Assembly (NCBI GenBank): GCA_007115705.1
Contig: QXEO01001565.1
Location: 2,290,230 to 2,354,229, forward strand
DNA: 64,000 nt
Reading direction: 5' to 3'
Origin: Dactylis glomerata
Taxonomy: Eukaryota > Streptophyta > Magnoliopsida > Poales > Poaceae
Shown here: in pieces, positions 30,368 through 41,056 of the stretch
Layout: each line of letters starts with the position of its first letter
Numbering within the stretch: position 1 is the first letter of the stretch
Translations under genes and position numbers: made by a program
Notes under the pieces: model-generated
Told to the model about the DNA's origin: nothing
What the model saw: the letters and a program-made list of their open reading frames with translations, nothing else
Database searches by the model: none

Positions 30368-31764
30368 ATCTTCCCCCCTTAAAAAGAATCTCGTCCCGAG
30401 ATTCACAAGTTAAGATTGGGAAAGATTGGGAGATGAGATTACCAGATAAAAGATAGAGGGTATATTGATTCCTATCAAGATAGAAAGATTGGGTACACCC
30501 AAAATGTGATGTGGCCAGATGGGCCAAAACACATCTTCACCAGTCACATAGCAATTTCAACAAACAATCACACCTTTCAAAAACAAAATGTTTTAGGTTT
30601 AAACCATAGAACTTCATAAAACAAGGTCTTGTGGATTATAGGTCTGGTTTCACAAAGAGATAAAACAAGACTACTAGTATGAAACTAAGGTGGCTCCGGC
30701 TTCTTGATGACTTGTGTTCCAAAATCTTGATCCAACTTGTTCATACTACTTTGTAACTAGGAGCAACTTCGGGGGTACACGGCTGGTTCGTGATGGTTGA
30801 TTTCCTTCTCTTCGTGCCTTCAGGTTGTAAGAGTTGCTTCGGGGTATTCCGGAAAGGTTTCTTCCTTCTCATGCAGATGTTGAGGTTATCCTCAATAGTA
30901 ATGGGTTTTCGATTACGGGTCGTAGATGAGAGGGAAAAGTTCTCAAAATGTTTCTCACACGGGTTGATATTTTTCAGAGTTTATTGTGGGTTAGAAAGAC
31001 AAAAATATTTTTGAGCAAACAAGTTTTCGGAGTGGTTACTACATGTTGCCGAATGGCATAGGAGCAACACCTCTCCAAATCAATCATTCAAACAATCAAG
31101 GTACTAAGCACACTTAGTAATCGTGAGGTAAGGGTAGCTCAATACAAACAATTGAGCATTTCCTATCAGTCCTATTAGGTCAAGGCTGTTGAGGTCTTCA
31201 TCCTTTCTAATCACACTTGATTTGTCTCTTGAAGTATTTATCCTACATATTTGACTCTTGTTGGAAGATTTCTGAATCCGGTGAAGAGTCTCTCTTTCGA
31301 TGGTGGCGGTCGTAGTTCACATCCAAGGTTGAAGTCTTGAAAAATATTGAGTCCCTAATCTTTTCATCCAAAAGACCTTCGGTCTTAGGTCGGTATATCG
31401 TTCATAGTCTATATTTGAAGTAGATGAGGAATAGAGTAAAACAACTCTTTGAAAAGACTTTGTAATTAAAGAGGTAAATAAATTCTTTGTCAAAATCTCT
31501 TGAGAGTATAAGTTGAGAGTGTAAGATATTTGAAGGGAATAAGATGAGGATATAAGATTGGCTTTGGATACCAAAGCAAATAAATTTCTTTTGTAGAAAT
31601 AAGTTTTTGTCAACATATCACTTTCTTAGCTAACGACCATTCTAACTAAGGTCTCCTAAGGTCATGATAGTCCTGATACCAAACTTGTGATATTAGGAAT
31701 ATCATTTTCTAACGACCATGCTAACTAGGGTTTCCTAGAGTCAGCCTAGGCTCTGATACCAACT
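30368..31764 (-). other. Tek-A interior, non-coding
   Basis: From left: PPT (plus ATCTTCCCCCCTTAAA, 30368-30383), a perfect stem-loop AATCTCG-TCC-CGAGATT at 30387-30403, then AT-rich sequence without ORFs. Next comes a degenerate duplicate of the PBS region at 31629-31691 and the PBS itself at 31748-31762. It seems to be a leader and tail with no gene. Confidence 0.8.
31748..31764 (-). other. Tek-A primer-binding site
   Basis: The plus strand reads GGCTCTGATACCAA, complementary-type to the initiator tRNA-Met 3' end, two to three bases from the LTR start at 31765. Confidence 0.82.
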
Positions 31765-32671
31765 TGTGACGACCTCAAATTTGAGAACAAATTCGAAGTG
31801 CCCGTTATGTAATCCATCGCAATCCCAGAATCATTGTTGCGATTTACATAACGTAGTTGATATCACAGTCATAGCTATTAATAGTAAATAAAGGGAATTA
31901 CATAGGTGGTCGCACAGACCAAACCTTACATTACATCAATAAGCAGCGGAATAACACTTTGGGTCCATATTGTCAAGCTTCAACCGCACAGGCAAAGCAG
32001 ACAGTAGGAAACGAGCCTAACTCGCAAAGTCGCCAATGAGTCTTTCCTTCTTGATCTTGCTCCTTCAAGTCTGGCCAAGTTAATAGCCAGGGACACAGCC
32101 ATGAGTACATTGGATGCACTCGCAAACCATCTTATAAACAAAGTGAGGAGATAGATATGCATGGTGGATATGGTGGACTAAGCACTAAGTTTATTTGCAA
32201 AAAGCTAGTTTGTTTCCCAAGAATTTTCATTTGTAGAGAAGAAGATTTAATTCTCTAAGTTAGATCTAAAGAGGAACTTCAAGTGTTGGTCACCATCAAA
32301 TATCAAGTCAAGTCAAGTCATTCACCAAGTCACCGTTGTCATTTTTATTTTTGACAAAAGTCAAGTACAGCTTGCCAACCGTCCATGACCGCGGACGCGG
32401 CTATTCGAATAGTTTCAAGACCTCTGCAGAGGGGTACACTTTACCCACAAGATTTGATACATCTGCCGGGAGAAATCCACGGTTCGACATACACAAAGTA
32501 TGCGAGGTTCAGATAATCAAACAAAATCTTTCACTTGCTCATCCTAGTATAGGATCCTTCCCTAGAGCCCGGGATACGGAATTCCCGCTCCGGCGCCTCT
32601 AGTTCTGCCCATCCCGGAGGCCGGGTTAGTGGAATCCACCTGGTCAAGAAGTATCCGCCCATGGAGTCCTT
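31765..32671 (-). repeat. Tek-A 5' LTR, left fragment
   Basis: Matches 26076-26982 in the other LTR. Ends at 32671 with TCCTT, the left target duplication of Tek-B. Confidence 0.92.
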
Positions 32672-35600
32672 TGTAACGCCCCAACCTTGAGAACAAGGTG
32701 GAACATCTGTGTTAAGTGCTATTCCCTGGATCAATGATAGCACCACAGAACAAAATGAAATATTCATTGCATAGTATCAAAATTACATCGCGGATCCAGA
32801 TACAAGGTACTTAAATCTTACAATTTACACAGCGGAATGACAGAGTGGCAAGGAGCCTCCATCATCATCTCGTGCCACAGGCAGACATGTTGGAATGTAA
32901 GCTCGAGATCCTAATCCTGGTTCCTTACTCGAAGTAAAACCTGCACGTTGAATATGCAGCCCCAGAGGGGTCAGTACAATGATGTACTGGCAAATGACAC
33001 ATATTTGGTGGCTGTTGTGAGGAGCCTATCTACATGGATATTTGGCTAGTGGATCTCACAGGCTGCTTTGCATAAAGCCAGTTTTATTCTATAGTTCTTT
33101 CTTGAAGTAATACTTTCAAAGTTTTATATTTTCAAGGGTCGAGGTAACCCCCAATAACCACATACTAGCTAGGCATGTAGCACTGGGCGAGATTCGACAA
33201 AGTCGGAACCTCAGGCACCACCACCCCTCGGAGCGTATGGTCCTTAGTTCCTACCTAGGAGTTTCTAGACAGATTTTAAATATTCAAAAGAGGTGATGAG
33301 ATTATTCTGTACATTCCATGTCTAGAGACTCAATTGTCCATAACCGAGGACACGGCTAATCGATTAGATTTAAACACCTTGCAAGGGTTGTGCACTTTCA
33401 CCTTACGATTCATTTCATGCCCATACATGAATTGAAACGAGACCTTTTAGAAGGAGAGGGCAACTAACTGGCAAGATCCGCTCCCAACCTATAATTCATC
33501 TACCACCATCTTCTCGCGCCTAGTTGCACTCCCACATTCTAATCAGTCAAGACAGAGCCCATAATGTCATAAGGCTGCACTGGAAGTACGCTAAGCATGG
33601 AAGACATAGCCATCTCTTTGTTCCTGGGTGGCCATCCACAAGTGTACGCCCAGGCAGCAACTACACGTAGTGTAGCCCCAGGTCGCCACTCAACACCACC
33701 TCCATCAACATACCAATCCACCCAGGTGTTTCATTTTAGTTGAAGTTATTAACTTTTCACAAAACACTTTTCAAGTGATCTTAGCATGGCATCAAAGTTA
33801 ACAAAGTAATTAGCATCCTATCAAGTGGGGTTTGAGGGATAGCTACACACTACTAGGATCTAAGCATTTGATAAAACAGTTGAGTAAAACACCTATCATG
33901 CATACTACAAGAGGTGAATTTACTAATGCATAAGTAAAATGGGTAGGGAACATGTGTGTCACTTGCCTTTCTGAAGATCACGACGTTCCGCTTCTCTCAA
34001 CTAAGCACGCAGCTCTTCGCACAACTATAGCACAAGAAATAGCATAACATAAACACACCATACAAACTCAATCAAACAAATCAAACAATTAAAAGGGGTT
34101 GGTTCAACGATTTAGTTTGTAATGAGATGTTATGATAAGAGGGATGTGGTATAGGTTCATGATTTGTGAGATATGAATCGAAGAGTTTAGTTGGGAGAGA
34201 TCGGTAAGATTTGAGAGATAAATTGGGACTAGGCATTATATAATGGATGAGGTCTTTATGCTTTATCAAGCATGAGAGAGTTTCAGAATAGCTCATGTGG
34301 AAAAATAATTCACATGGGTGTGGTATTGTGCAACTAAAATACTATTTGAATAAGTGTAACAACATTTATTCTTTGAATAGTATAAATCACACTTAGGCAC
34401 TAGGCTAGGTTTTAAGAGTGCTTGGACTACTCAATTTGCACTTTCGCAAGTTGAATAGTTTAACACATGTGAACAAAACTAGGTAGGCTTTGGATTGGGT
34501 ATGAGTGATTGATATTTGAGGACATGGCTCAATGGTTTATCGGTCAACTTGGTGTATAACACACACTACGGTATGGGTTATAATATTACCATATTAACCA
34601 ATATAGGATTTAGGTTTATGATGAATTCATATTCTACTCAAGTAGCACGATTGCAATTTGAGTATACACATGAATTAGACAAAATATGTGAATAGGTTTA
34701 CATGAGTTTAGGACGATGCAACATAACACTACTAGATAAAGTGTGATGGCACTTTCTCAAAATAGTACATGTTACATAAAGGCTTGGGTAAGGGTTTGTG
34801 ATATGTTGATTTACTCAATTAACTCATTTGTTAATTGAATAATCCTACACATGAAATCAAGATCTAATGGACAAGGGATCGAGTATGGGTAGATCACATT
34901 TGAGTTTATGGCTTAAGGTTTCTATTGGGTACAAGGAATATTGGATAGGTGCTAAAATATTGATTAGATCAACACCGCAAGGATAGTAAGAATAGTAACT
35001 ATGATTGAGATGTATCACACTTTACTCAAGCAACACAATTGTAACTTGAATAGGTGTGACCTAGATAAGATAGGTCTAAGTAGATGTGATCTTGGTCAAG
35101 ATGTTGTTCAGACAACAATGATGTCTAGGGATGATCATAGGGTTCACCAGGTAGAAAAGAATAATCTTAAAGAAGTAGTTTTGATCCTATAGTAGAATTT
35201 ACTCAGATCCTCATATTAGAATTGAGTAATTGTGAACTGGCTCTAGAAAATATGGGAGTGATGCTACTGGACAGCTTGCAGTAAAACAAGGCTATTGCAA
35301 TTGGATTTATTCTAAATAAATTTTAGAATTCAAGATATGGCCAAAATAGTGATTTAAGAAGATTTGAATGCACAAAGTGTATGCACGTATCAAATCTGGA
35401 TTTTCTTGATCCCAGGGTGTTCTACAGATCAAGGGCTTTCCAAAGACTACAAAATTGTAATTTTTGGATACTTGGTTCAATAGATATGAATTAAACAAAC
35501 AAAAGAAGGTTCAAACCCAATTTGAAATTAGTTTCAAATTGGACCCATAAAATATAAGATTTTATGGTACCGCTGGATTCTACAGGTTTCAAGGTTTTCA

Positions 35601-37144
35601 ACGGTATCCCATTTGCTATTTTTGGACTTATGGATCGAAAGATATGATTTTTCAAAATTTCAGCTAAATTCTGATTTCAAATTCTAATTCGAGTTTCTGT
35701 TTTAACAGAGGGCTGCCACGTGGTCTAATCTGATTGGCCCGTACCGGTTCGGGAGGATTAGCATTCTGGGGCGTTGGATCTTATGGGATCTGGACGGGTC
35801 AGATCGTCCAGTACCCTTTCGAATAAGTGGTTAGTTCGGGCCGATCGATCAAGATCTGACGGTTCACAGAGAGAGGAGGGAGAGCTCACAGTGAGGCTAG
35901 GGTTTCCGGCGGGTTTCGCCGGCGAGGCGTGCAGAGGTCGAACTCCGGCGATGCTCCGGTGAGTTCTGGACGGCGGCGATGTCACGACGATGATCAGGGA
36001 GACACGGCGGGCTCGAAAACTTGGTCGACGTTGTCGATTGCGTCCTGACGTGGGCGAATGGTGCGGCTGGAGGTGATGCGGGCGGCAGGAGCTTCGGCTT
36101 GAAGAAGAGGAGCTCGATTTGCTGCGAGATAAATCAAACGAAAAACGTCAGAGGGGGCGCCGGAGGTAGGGGGAGGAGATAGGGTAGAGGAGGAGACGCG
36201 GGGTTCACCGATGGCGTCGGATTTGAGCAGGAATGGCCGCTGGCACCTGCGGCCTCCGATGAGAGATTTTGCCAGCCTGGCGGCGCAATCGGCAGCAGAG
36301 AGAAGGGGAAAGGGAGAGGGAGTCGAGGGCTACTTATAGGCCAGGGATTGATGGTCATTACTCGCGAGAAATTAGTGGGGGAGTTACTCCGGCGAGCTCC
36401 GTTTCCAGAGAGAAGAGAGGAAAAGGTGGAGGTGATGATGCTGACATGCGGGTCCCACCTGTCAGCGAGATGGAAAGGGGAGAGGGATACCGGTTCGGGA
36501 TTGGGCTAGGTGGGCTGCGGGCTGCTTCTCCTTCTGGGCCGAAACGTTTCCCCGGGGGCCCTTTTCTATTTTTATTTTCTTTCTTCTTTTCCTTTTTGTT
36601 TTTTTCTTATTTCTTTCTTAGGTCTTGCATAAAGCATCCAAACAAGGTCAAATCAATTTCTAAAATTTTGTAGAATCCACAGAAAGGTTTTAAACCAACA
36701 TCAAACATGTTTTCAAAATCAAAACAAGGTTTTTAATAAAAGATCTCAATTAAGCCTAAGGCTTTGCTTGCATAAAATAATAGAAATAGAGTTGGAACTC
36801 AATTCTTCCTAAAGTAATAAAATAATAAAATAGTAGTTTATAAAATAATAGTTGAAAACCACACTCAAACATAGTTTTGAAATACCAACTTTATAATACT
36901 TTTGAAAATCAAATCCATGTAAGTTAGCTTGCATAAGTTTGAGTAAAAGAAAGGAAAATAGTATTTGGATACTTGATCTTTCTCAAAGAAGTCCTTCAAG
37001 AGAATAATAGAAGGTTTAATATATTTTCTAATAAAGCTTTCAAATAGACTCAAAAGTTTTAAATTCCTGTGAAAATTCAATCATCTCAAGCAAAATAAAA
37101 ACAAAAATTTTCCCCCAAAATTTGATAAATCTTGGGTCGTTACA
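32672..37144 (-). repeat. Tek-B 3' LTR
   Basis: Starts TGTAACGCCCCAACC and ends GGGTCGTTACA. A TATA-like site (minus CCTATAAGTA) lies near 36331-36340, next to a GC-rich stretch 35700-36550. ORFs inside (33539-33721, 34081-34296, 36269-36673) recur in the other copy and look non-coding. Confidence 0.93.
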
Positions 37145-37180
37145 GACTACCACCCTTAAAGGAATCTCGTCCTCGAGATT
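37145..37180 (-). other. Tek-B polypurine tract and stem-loop
   Basis: Plus strand GACTACCACCCTTAAAGG, the PPT in minus reading, followed by a stem-loop AATCTCG-TCCT-CGAGATT at 37163-37180. Tek-A has the same stem with a one-base shorter loop. Confidence 0.7.
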
Positions 37181-37272
37181 GAAGGAAGGTTACAAGGCTT
37201 AGGGATCCTAAAGGGGACTAGGGTGCTACCACCCTTAAAGGAGATTTTGCTTGGTGGTATCTTGATGCTTCC

Positions 37273-38037
37273 TTAGGCACTTGCATTTTGTTCCCAGCTT
37301 GAATTCATCGTTGCGCCATTTTTCTTGATGTCGCCCTTTTCAATGACTTGATGGTCATGACATTGTTCAAAAGTGGGCACACCATGGGTTCCATCCAATT
37401 CTGGTGATAGGCAGATATCATCCATCGCGTTGTCTTCAACAGGGTAGTCCACATCGTCCAAGAATGTGTATCTAGCCTTTTCTTGGTCGGTCCTCACCAA
37501 GGCCATGACAGCATACAGGTCATCACCATACTCCTTGTTGCTCTTTAGCTGATTTTTATTGTAGAATCTCAGAAGATGACCTAGTGTCAAGTATTGCACG
37601 CTTGCCCCACGAACATGATGAGACCACACATCCCGAGGAATTTGGATGGCATCCCTTTGTAGTCTTCTCAAGCATTTCATAGGGGTAAACAAGGTGGACT
37701 CTGTTAGAGGTATTGGCACCTTTAAGGGATGGAAGGTCGCCTTATAACCAGCATTGTTGAACCCACTCAAGTTACCGGAGCAAGTCGTGCTATTTGCCAC
37801 AGGTACCAGATGGTCCTTAAGAATTCCTTTAGCAACCGTCTTCATAGTTGTCGAAAGGCGCTGAACAACTTGATCATTTCTCGAAGATGAACTCTCCTTC
37901 AGGGAAAGGGGATCTAACGAAGCTCTCATGGGTAGGAACAAGGTTCCATGGATTTGGAGGGGTGCCTCACAACATCGTAGGTCGGGATGAGGTAGACTTC
38001 GGTGGCATTGGGCTTTGGAATCAGGTGGTAACCTCAT
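37273..38037 (-). CDS. Tek-B third ORF, unknown function
   Basis: An open frame of 254 aa starts with ATG at 38037 (MRLPPDSKAQ). The first 60 residues are rich in Arg, Ser, Pro and Cys; the centre has VWSHHVRGASVQYLTLGHLL and FYNKNQLKSNKEYGDDLYAVMALV; the C-terminus is acidic (YTFLDDVDYPVEDNAMDD) and ends at 37273 close to the PPT. There is no protease, RT or zinc-knuckle motif, no signal peptide and no clear membrane segment. I do not recognise it. A minus-strand TATAAAAG at 38088-38095 lies about 50 bp upstream of the ATG, which suggests a short transcript starting inside the element. The gene could be element-derived or a captured host fragment; nothing here decides that. Confidence 0.5.
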   Translation of the reverse strand: MRLPPDSKAQCHRSLPHPDLRCCEAPLQIHGTLFLPMRASLDPLSLKESSSSRNDQVVQRLSTTMKTVAKGILKDHLVPVANSTTCSGNLSGFNNAGYKATFHPLKVPIPLTESTLFTPMKCLRRLQRDAIQIPRDVWSHHVRGASVQYLTLGHLLRFYNKNQLKSNKEYGDDLYAVMALVRTDQEKARYTFLDDVDYPVEDNAMDDICLSPELDGTHGVPTFEQCHDHQVIEKGDIKKNGATMNSSWEQNASA

Positions 38038-38087
38038 AGTTGGTGGTGGCGGTCTCTGTTGTGACTCTCTGGAGAGGGGAGAGTCCT

Positions 38088-38095
38088 CTTTTATA
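38088..38095 (-). promoter_or_regulatory. TATA box upstream of Tek-B third ORF
   Basis: Minus TATAAAAG, followed by a C/T/G/A-mixed leader of about 50 bp (CTCTCCCCTCTCC...ACCACC) to the ATG at 38037. The position and spacing fit a plant core promoter. Activity is inferred. Confidence 0.5.
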
Positions 38096-38100
38096 GGCTC

Positions 38101-38762
38101 AGGGGTAGTCGAACAGGCCGGGGAGTCGAAACGAAAGGTTGGGAATTGAAGTCAAAATTGAGTCGTCTCGGCATTCAAGGTCCACTGAGAAAATGCTTTG
38201 GAAACGTGCAGTCGTTTCTCACCGTATTCTTACGTATTGGCCACACTGGCACACTACGAAGGGTGTAACATATCTATCTTCCTAAGGTCATGGTTTAAAG
38301 CGTCGTCTCTCATGTAGGTATGTCTCTCTAGGTATGTAAACCAACATTATGAGAGCGAATAATAAGAGTAGTAGGAATGGTGATCAATCCATCCTGCACC
38401 CAATTCATTACTTCATACATAGTTTGCAAACCTCGCATTCTAACTCTTGGTCAACCTCACTGGTTTTGCCAAAATTTTCTTGAAATGAGAACCTGTGATT
38501 CAATTCTAAATTTTTAAAACAATTCTATCGTTCCCTAGCTAAGTTTTGAGCAAACTCAGTCGTAAGATGTTAACTCTTGAGTTACTAATCCTTTCTGCTT
38601 GTCATCTCCTTGAGAAATACAAGTCATTTAACCAGGTTGTCCATGGCTCTTACAAGTCCTTACAATATTTATTAAAGTAGTAATGGCATACAAGTCCTTT
38701 TAAATTGGCTACCTCATTGTGTTTCCTCCTTGTATATCGTAGCATTCTTCAGTCGTTCCACA
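38101..38762 (-). other. Tek-B non-coding stretch
   Basis: Between the zinc-knuckle ORFs and the TATA box there is no clear ORF. The part next to the TATA box (38101-38200) is GC-rich; the rest is AT-rich with no repeat that I notice. Confidence 0.5.
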
Positions 38763-39672
38763 TTACTGAGGTCTTGGAGTTCCGTTCTCTGGACATTTAT
38801 CCGAGTAGTGTCCCTTTTGTTTGCACTTGAAACAGGTGATCATACGGAGGTCTCTTTTCGTGCTATCTTGCATGTTTACTCCATGGTATTTTGTAGGACA
38901 TTTTCTCTTATAATGCCCTAGTTCCTTGCATTTGGAGCACATTACCTTGCTGTTGTCCTTCTTCCTTTTTGGTCCTTCTAGGGCTAGAAGATCTCTCACT
39001 TCATTTTCCTCATATTCTACTACAGTCGGGGAGAAACATCCTCTCTTCTTCAGGCAATTCCTAGACAAGTGTCCTTCTTCTTCACATGAGTAGCAGCACT
39101 TAGTAGTATGGTTAAGTGCTAACTCCATGTCTTTATCTTCCATCTTTCTTTTAAGTCTTCCATCTTCAGGGGTCCCTTTCTGGCAGTTGGCTCATTCTAT
39201 CCTTAACTTGTTGATTTATCCGTTGCACTGTGGAATAGAACTTGCATTCAGCCGGGATATGATTTGTTCCTTCACATAGGAAACAAGTAACTTGGCTCAT
39301 GGGATAGTCTCCAATTGGGTAACTAGTATCACAGTGGGGATACTCTCCATGGCAGTCCTTAGAGGTGTGTCCTATTTCTCCACATCTCTTACAAGCTTGC
39401 TGCATTGTCTCAGCATCAACTTGTGTTGGCTTTCCACTATGCTCCTCTGATGGTAGGCTATTATAGGCACTAGTCACCATCTGAGACATCATTTGCACTA
39501 TTCGCGAATGATCATTTAGTATTTGCTGCACCCCTGGGGGTAGCTCTTTGCATTCGCGATTAGCCATATTCTGAGTTATCACTCGCATCATTCCTGTGTG
39601 AGCTTCAACTAACTGTTGCATTGCCATTTCCAATGGGGTGTTGTTGCGGTTGTTCTGACGTTGGGGATGCAT
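38763..39672 (-). pseudogene. Tek-B gag-like zinc-knuckle protein in two frames
   Basis: Two successive frames form one protein-like unit. The first (39672-39166, 168 aa, MHPQRQNNRN) is a helical gag-like region followed by two CCHC knuckles, CKRCGEIGHTSKDC and CFLCEGTNHIPAEC. It ends in a stop at 39166. The second (39143-38763, 126 aa) lies in another frame that is open from before that stop and has three more knuckles: CYSCEEEGHLSRNC, CSKCKELGHYKRKC and CFKCKQKGHYSDKC. CX2CX4HX4C knuckles bind nucleic acid in retroelement gag proteins. Five in one gag-like unit is unusually many. The frame change may be a lesion or a way to make two products; the heptamer AAAGGGA upstream is not in the frame needed for -1 slippage. 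The LTRs are nearly identical, so decay has had little time. Confidence 0.7.
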
Positions 39673-39965
39673 CTGTTTGGGTTTTGGACAGGTTTAGGTC
39701 TTAGCATAGATAAGGGTTAGACAGAAGAGATCTAAGGAAAAATTCTACCCAACACAACAGGTAATTAGAAAACACATTTCTACAAGATTAAAATAAGCAT
39801 TGTAAACAGCACTCGATAGTATAGACGATCACATCAAACATAGATCCTCAAGCATAACAAGTCAACTACAAGTTTTAGGAAAACAGGGTTCAAGGGGTCA
39901 TTCCACTAGGTGGTACGACTAACCATTACAAGATCGCCGATTTATTTCAAAACGTGGTGGTCTCA

Positions 39966-40847
39966 CTACTTGAACTGTGCAAGGTACGCTCTAGTGTTCC
40001 CTGTCTTGCGTCGCTTCACCACAGGGCTAGGTGGCGCTGCAGGGGTCTTCTCCACAGAATCTTCCTCTACTGTGGGCTGGTAAGGCTCCAGCTTCTCAGG
40101 CTCTGCTCCAATCAGCTCTGAGGTCGACTCCTTCTTCTCTTCCGTAGATGTTGGTCCCTTCTTAGGAGGCCAGGGCTTGTACTTCATCAGGTCCTTGTGA
40201 AGATAAATGCACTGTCCTCGAAAGCCTACAATCTGGGCCTCCTGATCCTCGACCTTACCTGACAGCTTATCATTAGCGGCCTCAAGTGTTTTGTTCTTCT
40301 CCTTCAGCTTCTCTATCGTGCCCTCTAGTTGTTCTATCTTCTCATCCTTCTCCAGAAGCTGGTACTTGGCATCATCAGTGGCATCCATCTCGTGGCGCAG
40401 CATGTCTTCCAAGTTGAAAGCATAGGACCCCATGTCCTCTAACTGCATCTCCGTCCACGGTAAATCCTCACGGCGCCCTGGAGTCCTCAAGGCCCATCCC
40501 TCGTGGTTACGCCTCCCAAACTGGTAGATGGAATTGTCCAGCTCTGATATCTCCTGGACATACATACCACATATGCGGGCTAGTGCCTCCTCCATGGCCA
40601 TCATGACACCAGTCTCCCAAGCTGGGTACATCCTCGAGTACACCACCGTCTCAGTGGGAGTACCAATAGTGCGACCCTCAATCCTGGTCTCAATCTCCCA
40701 GCGGACGATCTCGGGAACCACACAGGGTATTACTCTGCCACGGAAAATGGGGGGTGACAGGTTCAGCATCCGAGAAAGGCGAGATAGCTGATCACTAAAC
40801 AGCTCATCGTCATCGTCGTAGGGGACCTTCAGCTTGGTGAACGTCAT
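39966..40847 (-). CDS. Tek-B coiled-coil ORF, gag-like position
   Basis: Intact frame of 293 aa starting at 40847 (MTFTKLKVPYDDDDELF), first after the PBS. Residues 25-130 look globular, with FRGRVIPCVVPEIVRWEIETRIEGR and MYPAWETGVMMAMEEALARIC. From about 150 to 205 is a clear coiled coil (LLEKDEKIEQLEGTIEKLK, KNKTLEAANDKLSG). The C-terminus is charged and proline-rich (EKTPAAPPSPVVKRRKTGN). No zinc knuckle is in this frame; the knuckles are in the next ORFs. The place and coiled coil suggest a structural, gag-like role in particle assembly, but the family was not recognised with certainty. It may be translated from full-length RNA. Confidence 0.6.
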   Translation of the reverse strand: MTFTKLKVPYDDDDELFSDQLSRLSRMLNLSPPIFRGRVIPCVVPEIVRWEIETRIEGRTIGTPTETVVYSRMYPAWETGVMMAMEEALARICGMYVQEISELDNSIYQFGRRNHEGWALRTPGRREDLPWTEMQLEDMGSYAFNLEDMLRHEMDATDDAKYQLLEKDEKIEQLEGTIEKLKEKNKTLEAANDKLSGKVEDQEAQIVGFRGQCIYLHKDLMKYKPWPPKKGPTSTEEKKESTSELIGAEPEKLEPYQPTVEEDSVEKTPAAPPSPVVKRRKTGNTRAYLAQFK

Positions 40848-41039
40848 CTAAAATTTTGAAAGAAGAACAGTGTAAGTAAAAATGAAAGTGATAAGCCTTA
40901 CGAGAAAATAAAGCAAACTAAAATTAAAATGCAACAAAATTTTCAAAACACATCCTAAACGCTATGATATCCATTTGACATCATTTGTGGGCTTCCTAGT
41001 CTAGTCCAAACCTAGGGTCTCGATCCTACAGGCAACACT

Positions 41040-41056
41040 ATGCTCTGATACCATTC
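41040..41056 (-). other. Tek-B primer-binding site
   Basis: Plus strand ATGCTCTGATACCA, complementary-type to initiator tRNA-Met with one changed base, three bases from the LTR at 41057. Confidence 0.78.

Noticed and set aside
36269..36673. 134-aa ORF in Tek-B LTR (also 44654-45007)
   Set aside because: Ends in a poly-Phe stretch from a T-rich tract and changes length by one T between the two LTRs; non-coding.
39150..39180. AAAGGGA as a -1 slippery site in Tek-B
   Set aside because: The heptamer is not in the reading phase needed for X XXY YYZ slippage, and the second frame is not the -1 frame.
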